The translations under genes and the position numbers were made by a program. This document shows, piece after piece, positions 49,201 through 59,475 of a stretch of 64,000 nt of DNA. Position 1 is the stretch's first letter, and every line of letters begins with the position of its first letter. The notes under the pieces were generated by a model, which was not told where the DNA came from, did not search any database, and worked only from the letters and a program-made list of their open reading frames with translations. The DNA comes from Effrenium voratum (lineage: Eukaryota; Sar; Dinophyceae; Suessiales; Symbiodiniaceae), in contig CAUJNA010003493.1 in assembly GCA_963377175.1 (NCBI GenBank), positions 426,084 to 490,083 of the forward strand. Direction: 5' to 3'.

Positions 49201-50000
49201 GCAGTTTTGCCACAAGCCGAGCTTTGGGCGGGAGCGTCGAAGCTGAATGGGTCGTCATCCCTGGGTAAGGTCTCTGCTGTTTGCGGGGCGCTTGTTGGCT
49301 CCTTGTCGGTGTCCTTGCATGTTTGCCTTAAACATCAACTCACCAAAATGAAAGGTAATGTTTACACCACCCAAGAAGGTACACAGAAGGAGCTCTGCTA
49401 ACATGGCCGGAACCAGCAATTCGGACCCTCTCATCCATCCTCGAAGCACCAGACCCAAAGCCGTGACTGTTCGTGAAGTACGCCGCGCTGCTGCAGAATT
49501 GCCTTGCCAAACGCAAGGGCGCACTGTTGTTCTGACCCCCGACCAGACTTTCCGGGCCCATGAGATTCTGTTGCACCGAAAGGGTTTGCCAGTCCATAAT
49601 CCAAATGGAGCCACTACAAGGGAAATCTGATCCTTGCGTGATGTAGGCAAGTCTTCAAGATTCCTTTGAACAGCAGCCCAAAGGGTATACCCTGAAGCTG
49701 CCCACAACATTCCGGGCTGTTCAAAAAGAACAAAGGGTTGGGCAGGCCATTCCTTCGCATCCAATGTTCCAGTCTTCCCCACAAAGGGACGATGGAAGTA
49801 TAAAATGCAGCTCTGGGCCACCCCCACTCCCCGATCTACTTTTAAGGAGGTGGGGGGTTTTGAACAAACCCACATTTGACTCCGACCCGAGCGCCAGGCC
49901 GATTCAGAGCGCGGAAGCGCTTGGTCCAAGCTCGTCGAGGATTCTGGTCCGATTCGACACGGTGAAGGCCCATTGGGTGGCGTTTGTCATATGAGCCCTG
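46247..50000. repeat. tandem array of about 1.03-kb units, 3.6 copies
   Basis: The anchor AAAGGTGATGTTTACACC (AAAGGTAATG in the last copy) occurs at 46247, 47296, 48323 and 49351, giving periods of 1049, 1027 and 1028 bp. The last copy is cut at about 50000 within the segment ending CATATGAGCCCTGG. Copies are about 97-99% alike with small indels. Copies 2 and 4 keep a plus-strand frame of 90-91 codons (ending HNPNGATTREI) that is broken in copies 1 and 3. A minus frame is also partly shared. No recognised domain. Confidence 0.92.
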
Positions 50001-51209
50001 GCCGAAAAAGGCAGACCTAAACCAACTTTAAACAAATCCTAAACAAGCCCCAAGCAAACCCTATACCAACCTAAACCCACCTAAACCCGCCATAAACCAG
50101 CATTGGACCATTTCTAAACCCAAAGGGCAGCCAAACCAACCAAGCCTACACCCACCTTTCAAACCCAAAAGCCAACCCAAATATTATGTGTGTGTGTTCC
50201 AGGTATCTCCTGCACAGAATTGCCACGCTTTGTTGGCTTAAAGGGAATCGAGATTTGGAAGCCACGATCTTGGGGGGCCCCCTGGTTTGAATCATACCCA
50301 GTTGAGGAACCCTTGCAAAAAATCCAGTTGCTGGCCAATGAGAACACGAGAGAAACTAACAGTCACAAAGGACGCAATTGTGCAGTCTGGCCAGACTGCG
50401 TGGTTGTTGCTGCGCGACCACCCCCACTTGGAAAACAGAAAGTGCTCCATTTCGAGGCCATGCTGCATGGAGCATTCCTCGAAGCAGAGGGCACATATCC
50501 CCAAGCATGGTTCAACCACCATACCCTTCAGAGTCATCTTGTCCAACGTGTCAATGGAATCCTGACTTGTATGATTCACTCCAAAAAGCGGAACAAAAAG
50601 GCGGATTTTTTCTTTGAGTCCCCCGCCCCATCCCTCACAAATGGGCCATAGATGTCTGGATGTTTGGAGCAAGCCTGGTTTGAGAGATGCACCAAGATAC
50701 AGGGGAGAATTGGGTAGTGATGTGACACATCATTTGACCCTCTCGACTGGGGAAAAACGAGTTTTTCCCCTGTTGCCCACATGCCTCTATAATGCACCGG
50801 TTGAGGGATTTTCGATCCGGGATCGAGCATGCACCATCATCCTCGCACAAAGCTACTTCGAAAGCTGAAATATGGAATGTCAACTTCAGATTCTAATGGG
50901 TACACTTTGGCGACATGGTGCAAAGCACCTGCACAATGGTGGGTTCAAATCCCCCATAAAGCAACACAAAAACCGAAACAAAGCCAAAACGCTGAAACAA
51001 AAACATGGGGCTCCCTCGTTTTGGAAAGGAAAAGCTGAGTGCTGCGGATCCCAGGGTGCCTGGGCCTTGTTGCAGAGCCAGCGTTGCGTCGGTCTCTGGC
51101 CTAACACGCTGTGCGCGCTATTTTGGACTCCAGGTGAAGGAGCCAACTGTTGACCCAACAAACCCTCCTCTTCAGATAGGAAATCCGCAAAAGGGGATCC
51201 CTCTGAATG
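50001..51209. other. intergenic stretch with CCTAAACC-like motif at its start
   Basis: Positions 50018-50105 hold irregular copies of CCTAAACC (for example ACCTAAACCC twice near 50078). This resembles a degenerate TTTAGGG-type telomeric repeat but is too irregular to be sure. The rest shows only overlapping short frames without domains. Confidence 0.4.
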
Positions 51210-51650
51210 GGTGCGGGCTGAGTTCCACCGAGTCTCGCGGTTACGTCCTGGGGGAAATGCAGTCACTAATCTCGAAGATGCAGGAGGAGACAAAAAAAGC
51301 GAGCCAATGGAGTCGCAAATATAGCTTCGCGCGGGCAGCGTTGATACAGTTGGAGCGTGTGGGAAGCAACAAGAAGTCGATTTCGGAGCACGGCGCCGGG
51401 CATTGTATTCTGAAGACGCTTCTGCAGGCACACATCCTGAAGATGCAGCGCGTACCTGCTTTGGCTGCCATCTTGCACACCTGGTACGCCTATCGAACGC
51501 TTGTGACATGGTTTCGTAATTCTGGCAGATCTGGTGCCGTGCCCGTACATCTCATCAGATTTGCTTCTCCACAGCTGCAGGGATTGAGCAAGATGACAGA
51601 CGTGCTGCGAGGCAGTGGGCAGAAGATGGTGTTGGAATCGTTCGTGGAAA
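51210..51650 (+). pseudogene. inverted, internally deleted copy of the 526-codon ORF N-terminus
   Basis: Plus-strand reading gives LSSTESRGYVLGEMQSLISK, then a jump to TKKASQWSRKYSFARAALIQ and on to LRGSGQKMVLESF. The same residues are in the minus-strand ORF at 52791-54371. It lacks about 47 codons (VAIQTREEDAVAAAGAKR through SKALDV). After 51650 it diverges. Confidence 0.8.
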
Positions 51651-52790
51651 ATGTTGATTCTGCAGCTACCTGGATGTTTGCAGCCAGATTCGCAATCAAA
51701 CCGCTGGGAAAAATAGCATCCTCCACAAGGCGTGGGTCTGAACACAGCGGCGGCTGCCTTGGGGGTGGGACGCTTTTTTTAAAATTACGTTGGACATTTT
51801 GGCGGTGTGACATCTCACACGCCCGATTGTCCACTGAATTCCTGGCCACGTAGCTTGCGCGAGCATTGCTAGGTCGCGCTTTGTTTGCCATTGCGCACAG
51901 GTGATTCGTCGTCAATCACACTGGAATGCGATTGAGCGCTTCGACACACATGCTTTTGTTGGTCGTCAATACAACGATGCCAGAATGCAGTTCGTCACCA
52001 TATGTAGCTTCTAGGCTGCATTTCCTGACAGCCACACACAGAACTAAAGCGGTGCCCTCAGAAAACACACATCAATGTCAAGCCTTTGCGCACTGTTTTG
52101 ACCACTCAAGTAGGTACAACTGGACGTCACGGCACCACGCGGTCCAGGCTTCTCCTTTCACACGACGCCTATCAGGGCACTTTCAAAACAAGACACGCTT
52201 TCAAATTTTGGGGAGAAGCCCACCCTGTCACCTGCCAGGCAGCTGATAAGAACACCCGCTCGCGTGCACCCGCTCGGCGCTGCACACATGCCAGGCAAAT
52301 TGGTAAGAACACCCGCTCCTGCCTCCCCCTTGCCAGGACCCTATTCCCAGACCTGAAGTAAATCGTTTCCCGCCACAAGTCAACATCACCTCAACAGGGT
52401 ACCCCCAGAAAACACTCCCCAATGTTAACGCACTGCGCTTTGACCACTTAGACGCGCACACTAGAATAGGGGGCGCCCTAAACTGGGTGGTTTCTCGTTT
52501 CACACTCAAGTCAACGCCCATAAGGGTGCTTTCAAACAAAGACACGCGTTCACATTATGGGAAGAAGCCCGCCATACTTCCCGTCAAGGATCCCACGGCC
52601 GGCGCTGAAACAAACCTTTGCCGTTCTCTTCGACATACTTTAGCTAAGCCAGCAGCCAACGTGTGCGTTGAAGCATCGGGCCACAAACTCGTTTTTTGGC
52701 CACAGCAGGCTGCCTATGCATTGAAGAGTTGGGCCCCACAGCGCCGGGACAGGCAACGCGAAGCGCGCCGGGCAATTGATTGCTCCAGGC

Positions 52791-54371
52791 TCAACTTGCA
52801 CACTTTGGCTCATACTTATTCTTGGGCGCCAAATAGGCAAAACAAAAATAATCTAGGTGCTTCTTTAGCATGCAGACATCGTCTTGCACATTGGACATCG
52901 TAATGCCAAAAGATGGCGCGTCGTACTCTAAGACGCAGCCAGGTAGCTCCAAAACCGCGCGCACCTTCAGATCCATGACGGCCCGGCCAACTTGTTCCAA
53001 CGTGCCTTCATCAGCTAGGAACGATTTTTCGAAATCAGCTGTGTTTGGCCCCAGCCCGACCAGGAAGTATTTGTCTGCGTCGATAAGATTGATGGGGAGT
53101 CGCCTATGCATGTGGTTCATCAGAACGAGGTTTTCCAAAGTGTGGCTGGCGACAAACGCGCTGCCAGAATACTTGCAGCCATACTCCTTGAACAGCACAT
53201 ACAACTGTTCCCAGGAAACAGAAGACTCCAGCGACGACAAGTGCTCCACAAAAGCCCAACTCTCGACAACAGCTGCCACGCCTGACGAAAAGGAGAACGA
53301 GGTCGAGACAACGTCTCCTAAGGTTCCAAACCGCGGCTTTTTCGGCGGCGGTTGGCCACTGGAAGCTCCTGAAGCAGCTGCGACCGCGTCAGCTCGGAAC
53401 TTCTCCTTCTCAGCGACATACTGCTCGAGAAGTCCGGCAAGGTCTGCGAAGGAGGAAAGCCCAGATGCCCACCACGCGCTACGCTCTTCGCAGCGGCTTG
53501 CAGTTGTAATTATCATGGCACGGATCGCCGACACAGTAGACACGCGCTTGTTGCACCAAACAGTATCGAAGACCTTGCGCATGAATGCATCAAACTGAAG
53601 CTCTGATCGTGGACCTAGAATGCGCTCTCCTGCCGCTATAGATTCATCAAGCTTGAGCGTGTCACGCCCTCTGTGGCGCCAGGGCTGCGGACCGAGCTTG
53701 AAGGCATCGTGGGACCTCACATCTAAGAACGATTCCAACAACGTCTTCTGCCCACTGCCTCGCAGCCTGTTTGTCATCTTGCTCAATCCCTGCAGCTGTG
53801 GAGAAGCAACTCTGATGAGATGTACGGGCACGGCACCAGATCTGCCAGAATTTCGAAACCATGTCACAAGCGTTCGATAGGCGTACCAGGTGTGCAAGAT
53901 GGCAGCCAAAGCAGGTACGCACTGCATCTTCAGGATGTGTGCCTGCAGAAGCGTCTTCAGAATACAATGCCCGGCGCCGTGCTCCGAAATCGACTTCTTG
54001 TTGCTTCCCACACGCTCCAACTGTATCAACGCTGCCCGCGCGAAGCTATATTTGCGACTCCATTTGCTCGCTTTTTTTGTCACATCCAATGCTTTGCTGT
54101 CAGCCTTTTCGGCTATAGCTTCGTGCAAAGCACGTGCCGGGCGCCCGCCTCCCCAATGACGTTTGGCACCTGCTGCAGCAACAGCATCCTCCTCCCGGGT
54201 CTGAATGGCAACCTCCTCCTGCATCTTCGAGATTAGTGACTGCATTTCCCCCAGGACGTAACCGCGAGACTCGGTGGAACTCAGCTCTCTGAAGAGGGAA
54301 GCACACTCCTTGACTAACGCTTCGAGAGCAAGTATCTGCTCAGAACGACTCGACATAGACTCAGCAGACAT
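52791..54371 (-). CDS. intronless 526-codon ORF of unknown function
   Basis: Starts MSAESMSSRSEQILAL at 54371; no in-frame alternative is obviously better. The N-terminal 60 residues look helical, then a basic segment (KKASKWSRKYSFARAALI) and a hydrophobic helix-rich part (LLQAHILKMQCVPALAAILH). Residues about 340-355 are a Ser/Gly/Pro-rich linker with PPPKKPRF, possibly a nuclear localisation signal. The C-terminal domain (about 365-526) has alternating strands and helices. I do not recognise a family. Partial copies at 1-170, 37015-37225 and 51210-51650 show that it belongs to a repeated unit, so a mobile-element protein is more likely than a host gene. Confidence 0.6.
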   Translation of the reverse strand: MSAESMSSRSEQILALEALVKECASLFRELSSTESRGYVLGEMQSLISKMQEEVAIQTREEDAVAAAGAKRHWGGGRPARALHEAIAEKADSKALDVTKKASKWSRKYSFARAALIQLERVGSNKKSISEHGAGHCILKTLLQAHILKMQCVPALAAILHTWYAYRTLVTWFRNSGRSGAVPVHLIRVASPQLQGLSKMTNRLRGSGQKTLLESFLDVRSHDAFKLGPQPWRHRGRDTLKLDESIAAGERILGPRSELQFDAFMRKVFDTVWCNKRVSTVSAIRAMIITTASRCEERSAWWASGLSSFADLAGLLEQYVAEKEKFRADAVAAASGASSGQPPPKKPRFGTLGDVVSTSFSFSSGVAAVVESWAFVEHLSSLESSVSWEQLYVLFKEYGCKYSGSAFVASHTLENLVLMNHMHRRLPINLIDADKYFLVGLGPNTADFEKSFLADEGTLEQVGRAVMDLKVRAVLELPGCVLEYDAPSFGITMSNVQDDVCMLKKHLDYFCFAYLAPKNKYEPKCAS

Positions 54372-55700
54372 GACGGCAAAAAATCAGCCAAGCACGACGC
54401 GCTCGCAGCAACAATGCTCCGATGTGTAGTGTTCATTTCTCAGGTGCAGATTCGTTTCAGTGTGCATCTCAGTCATTACTTTATCTGTGTTCACTTTTAT
54501 AATAACATTTTGCCATTCACCCAAGTAAACACAAGAAATGCAAAAACATGCACCTACGTTACAGCTGGGATTCCTTTGAAGCGTTCCCAAACTGCATGTA
54601 GCTCCACACACCCGCGACAAACTTTCTTGTCAATCTTTGAGCCTGAAGGGCAGGTTGCGCATCAAAGTCCGACTCAAGCACGTCAAGCAGTACTCTGATA
54701 TCACGGCCATCTGCAACAGTACTTCCGTCCCCACACAAGCAGCTTGATGCACAGGATCTGCCACACCCACATGATAAAGGCATGAGCAACCCAGGCGTCT
54801 GCCTTGTTGTCCCGTCTAGCCAGCGCATAATCTACCTTCCATTGTGCGACACTTGCCGAAAATATCTCAGCCATGGCAATTCCTTCACTTACCTACCTGA
54901 GCTTCGGCTGTGGCTTTTGCATGCCGACCCCTCGATTCGGGCCGTATATGCTGACTGAGCCTCGCTGGAGCAGAATGATCAGCACCCAGCCGGAGACCGG
55001 CGGCGCCAGCTTCAGGGAGCCCAAAGGCCTCCGCTGCCACTCTGGTCTGAGACGGCCTCAAAATTACTTGTCAGAGCAAAGTCCAAACCAATTTGTGGTG
55101 TTAACCCCAATCTTCACTTGTCCGAGTTTTGATTCTAGCTCAAATGAGCTGTTCGTTCAACACTAGCCCAGCGTTTCCTGCCGACGTAGTCCGGCCACCT
55201 GAAAAATTCGAGCCTGAAGCCCGCATGAACCCACCAAGTCTGACTTTAATCACAAGGCAAGAAAAAAGCATGGGCCCTGTTGCGGGTTTTGACAAAAGGG
55301 AAACGCGCATGGGATGCCCCCTAATTTAACCTTGGGGCCCTGGGGAGAGTGCAGTTTTGAGGTCATTGGGTTTCCCCTAAGAACTTCAATTCACTGGTTT
55401 TCATAACTGTCGAGGTTCCCTTTGCAGTCCAAAACAAACAAAACGGGAAAACACCAAAAACTCATGGGGTTGTCTCGACCTCACAATTAGGGACACCCAA
55501 ATCGGCGTCCCTTTCAGACCACCAAAAAAGAAGCTGCTCTGAAAAATGACACACCAGAATCTCGTGTCCAGGGCACGAGGCGTCAAGCACTAAGCAGTAA
55601 CGCGTCTTGGGAAGCACCATGCGCAGGAACCTCTGGATCCTGGATTGCAAGGGGTCATGAACCTTGTTTGGGCGACACGTTCAAAACAAACTATTTTTTT
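54372..55700. other. intergenic stretch, no supportable gene
   Basis: The upstream region of the 526-codon ORF and further sequence hold only short overlapping frames. No promoter element could be named with confidence. Confidence 0.4.
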
Positions 55701-55734
55701 AGGTGTGTCACCATTTTGTGATGTTTGTTTGGTT

Positions 55735-55987
55735 TTGATTTGCTTTGGTTTGTATTGTTTGCTTTGCCTTGGCTTGCTTTGCTTTGCGATTGCTTGATTT
55801 GTTTTGCTTTGCTTGGCTTTGCTTGGCTTTGCTTGGCTTGCATTGCGTTGCTTGGCTTTGCATTGCGTTGCTTTGCTTATTGTGGTTTCTTTGATTGTTT
55901 TGCTTGTCTGTCTGTCTGTATATTTTGCTTGTTTGCTTTTTTGCTTGTTCGCTCATCTGTTCGCTTGATTGCTTGCTTGTTTGCTTG
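55735..55987. repeat. degenerate TTGCT/TTTGC low-complexity tract
   Basis: Irregular TTTGCTTGGC and TTGCTTGT repeats, ending in TTGCTTGATAAGAACTGC. The last part is shared with the (TTGC)n border of copy A of the dispersed repeat. Confidence 0.85.
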
Positions 55988-57260
55988 ATAAGAACTGCTA
56001 AACTGTCAAAGCAAGGCGTTACAGGACTGCCACCCTCGTTTTGTGGCCACTCAGCAGTCCATGCGCGTGAATCTTACTTGAGTTTTGCAGGAGCCCTATT
56101 TTACTACAACTTATTTGGGGAAGGTACCCCTGCTGTCTCCAAACCGATGATGAACTTTGGGAGGTTGGGCACGTTCTCTTTCCGTGGTCAAAGCAGAGAG
56201 CTCAAATCCCCAAACCCAAATCCAAGCAACCAATGAAGATTTACCTGAGGTTCAAATGCGTTTGCAAATCCTCAAAGAGGGTGGGATAAGTGAGCTGCTT
56301 GAACCCGATCAAACGCACCCAGCTTTCTTGAGCTTATTTGTCTTTCCTTTACGGGGCTGTTCCCAGATCCCTGCTAAACGTCTAACCTTTAGTGGTTTAG
56401 TGGAAACTGCCACTCGACCCTAAGAAACCTAAAACACCTAAAGGGATGGCTGGGACCGTCAAGTATGTTGATTTGATGAAACGGACCTTGCTGACCCGTC
56501 AAGGCCCCGTCTTGAGGCGGGCCCGCCTGCGAGGTTGTTGATGAACACCGCCCGGGCAAACTGAAAGAATGTCATGTGCCTGAGTCGACAAACCATGAAG
56601 GTTTGTAACTTGAGGCTCAGTATTCTCCCAAAAGTTGAAGGTCAAAGATCCAACCACAATACAGAATCATAGCTAAAGGTAAGGGTTTTTACCCCTGATG
56701 CACCTTGGCCCCGGGCCCCAATACTCACTAGTCACCTTTACATATGGCTCCTCTTGGCATGGCTCTGAATAAGCAAACGAACGAACCCACGTTGGACTTC
56801 ATGAAGATTTAGGTTCCTCGGTCCATATTAAGGCTTAGGCTCACATCAACGCTCAGGTTAAAATCAACACAACTAACAAGCATCCCCCCAAAGGTTGGGG
56901 TTGATCACCTCAGATGGCGCACCTTTCCAAGTACCTCCTGTGAAGAAGTAGAGGATAGAAAGCACAAAACACATTATAATTGCAACTGCTCGCTGCCCAA
57001 GCTTGATGTGTGGCTCACATAAACCTGCATAGGTCCCAAAACGAGCTTGCTTCAACGCGTACCCCATTTCACCTCGCTCTGCGTCCGCGATGGGTAAATT
57101 CGCAACGCCAAAATCTAAAACAGAGAACTGATCACATTCCCCACTTCGCCCAGCACGTAGCGCCTTGGGCCAAACATGACGCAATAAGATGGTGCCTCAA
57201 AATGGGGAGGTTTGAACATGGTCGGTTTGGCCCCCCGTGGAAAGCAACTCAAAAACTGCC
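55988..57260. repeat. dispersed repeat, copy B, with simple-repeat termini
   Basis: Collinear with 43267-44240, with extra segments (for example near 56035-56090 and 56220-56420). The left border is TTGC-type repeats and the right border is AAGCAAGCAAGC at 57268-57284. No conserved ORF was seen. Confidence 0.7.
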
Positions 57261-57267
57261 CAAGATT

Positions 57268-57470
57268 ACAAGCAAGCAAGCAAGCAATGAAACAAAACAC
57301 AAGCAAACCAACCAACCAACCAACCAACCAACCAACCAACCAACCAACCAACCAACCAACCAACCCACCAACCGAGCGGCAAGCAAGCAAGCAGGCAGGC
57401 AAGGCAAGGCAAGGCAAGGCAAGGCAAGGCAAGGCAAGGCAAGGCAAGGCAAGGCAAGGCAAGGCAAGGA
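57268..57470. repeat. AAGC, then (CCAA)n, then (AAGGC)n simple repeats
   Basis: AAGC copies at 57268-57288, about 15 copies of CCAA at 57308-57366, and about 14 copies of GGCAA at 57396-57468. Confidence 0.95.
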
Positions 57471-59310
57471 AACACAAAAACAACCAGCCAGCCAACCTAC
57501 CAACCAACAACAGAGAATAAGAAAAATGAGGCGGAGACAAGACATGTTTGCCCCAAGTGCCTTCCAGAGGCATGATGGTCTGCTCCGTGAAGACCGAAAG
57601 CAAGGCCTCGTAGGCACTCACTTCCGCCGTGGCGGAATACACAAAGGTCCCAGAACAGTGGTTGAACCAACGTGCAAGGGACCCCCCTTCTTCAAGGCAT
57701 ACTGCAAGTCCCAATGTGGGCGGCGTTGTTCAAGGTTTGTTTGTTGACATGGCACCAGAGGGCGTCTGTGTTTTTTTCAAGTAGCCACTGAAAGCCTGAA
57801 CTCTTCATGTCAGGAGCTTCAGTATACTTCAGCTTCCCTGAGTTAAAATAGGGCAGCCCCGTGGTCGTTTAAATTTAGCCTGAAGGGAAATCTGAGCACC
57901 TGACGCAAGCCGCAAATGATGCCAAAGCCACCGTGGCATGTCTATTTGTGTGCGTCTCCGCCTATCCATTTACTTGCCAACTGGCTACTGACCTAGTGAG
58001 TTGTCAGTCTATTCATCTACCTATTCACCCATGCATGTACCTTCCTTCCCTCTCGTTCTTTCCTTTCTTTCCTTTCACTCGCCATCTATCTGCCTCTCCA
58101 TCTGTCCAATCACATGTACGTAGTTATCTAACCTGTCAACCGCAGCAACCAATTCGCTTTGCATATCTTTCTGCGCGCCTGCCTATCCGTCTATCTTTGC
58201 GTCAACCAATCTGCTGTTGCGGCTGCCACGCGCCTGCCAAACAAGACACCTCAAAACGATCGCCTGTGAGTCGCGAATCACTTTGCGGCAACACAAACGC
58301 GCAACCTTCCCCTAGAACAACGTGCCTGCGCAGCGACGCAAACACGCGCTGACCTCCAGACCCCTGTCTATAACTGGAACCCTTCTGGCACACATTTGGG
58401 GAAAAGACACCCGTCTGCCTCACCGTTCCCCTTGCGCCTGGCTCACGCATTTGCCTGAGGCTTGCGCCATCAGCACGGTGTTCCATATGAGTGGGACCTC
58501 ATCCACCTCAGGGTTGGACCAATCTCTTTCAACCTGCATTATCCGCCAAACTGTTGAAACAACCTGGGAGTGTCCCTTTCTTGATCTTAAACCCAACTGT
58601 TTCAACCTGCCATCTAAACACCAACCTGCTTCAAAGGCCTTTTGGGGGTCCAGGGTTTCCTTTGGTGGCTTTGAACATCACGGTTTGGCCTCGTTAAAGC
58701 GTGAGCTTCCTTTTGCTGCGATGTTTGAGGGGGAGCCTCGGCTTCCCCAAGCAAAGGGAACTGGCCAACGACTTTCGAACGTCTCAGGCACCTTTGCGAC
58801 GCGAATCAAAACGCTGCCTTCCACTTCAAAGACAACGGCTGTCTGGAGAGCAAAGTTCACAAACAACACGCCTTGACTGGATTGCTCGCTCCGCCCCGAA
58901 CGAGCAAAAGGTCGATCACCCTTTGCAGGCTTGCTGGAAAAGCAACATGTTTCAAACAGTCAAAGGAGCGTTCGATCACACCAAAGACCTCCATGTTTAC
59001 TCAGAGATCAACCAAGAGCGGCGGTCAAGCAAGCGGGCCAAAGGGAGAATAAAACAAGGAAGAAATCGTTGGGCTACCTTCCTGCAAATTGACATTCCAA
59101 AGGGGGCCCAGGACGCACAATACTAGAAACAAGACATTTTACTGGACATTTGTACAGTCACCCATCAAAATCAAACGCTTGTTTGCAAACTGTCTGTATA
59201 ATGCCCCGTAGCTGGCATCTTAGATCCGTAGATGTTGGTGTCCCAAAAGTGGAAAGGACAACTGCGCCTTTGATTTGAAGGGAAACCAATGGATTGCTCC
59301 GAAATGAGCT
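57471..59310. other. intergenic stretch, no supportable gene
   Basis: Includes a pyrimidine-rich segment (about 57940-58240) and short overlapping frames, the longest 184 codons at 58322-58876 plus without recognisable content. Confidence 0.4.
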
Positions 59311-59315
59311 TGGCG

Positions 59316-59475
59316 TTGACTGGCTTGGTTTGGTTTGGCTTGGTTGGTTTGGCTTGGTTGGTTTGGATGGTTGGTTTGTGGTTGGTTTGGATGGTTGGTT
59401 TGGTTGGTTGGTTTTTCTGGTTGGTTTGGTTTGGTTAGCTTGGTTTGGTTGGTTTGGTTTGGTTGGTTGGTTTGA
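59316..59475. repeat. (TTGG)n / GGTTTGGTT low-complexity tract
   Basis: About 160 bp of TTGGTT and TTTGG repeats with few interruptions. Confidence 0.9.

Larger units (their letters stand above)
51210..54371. mobile_element. foldback-like repeat unit with a 526-codon ORF
   Basis: The left part (51210-51650, plus strand) is an inverted copy of the ORF's N-terminal region (54290 down to about 53750), lacking the equivalent of about 54065-54206. Thus the unit has long inverted arms around a central segment. A derivative with internal deletions surrounds E1 (1-617 and 36616-37225) and keeps both arms and the junction sequences. Two copies with the same layout suggest a mobile or amplified unit. 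No transposase was recognised and no outer target duplication was found. Confidence 0.55.

Noticed and set aside
46247..49929. 224-codon minus-strand frame in the tandem array as a gene
   Set aside because: It is present in full only in the last copy, overlaps a competing plus-strand frame and has no domain.
50018..50105. Interstitial telomere (CCCTAAA)n
   Set aside because: The copies are irregular and few; only noted as a resemblance.
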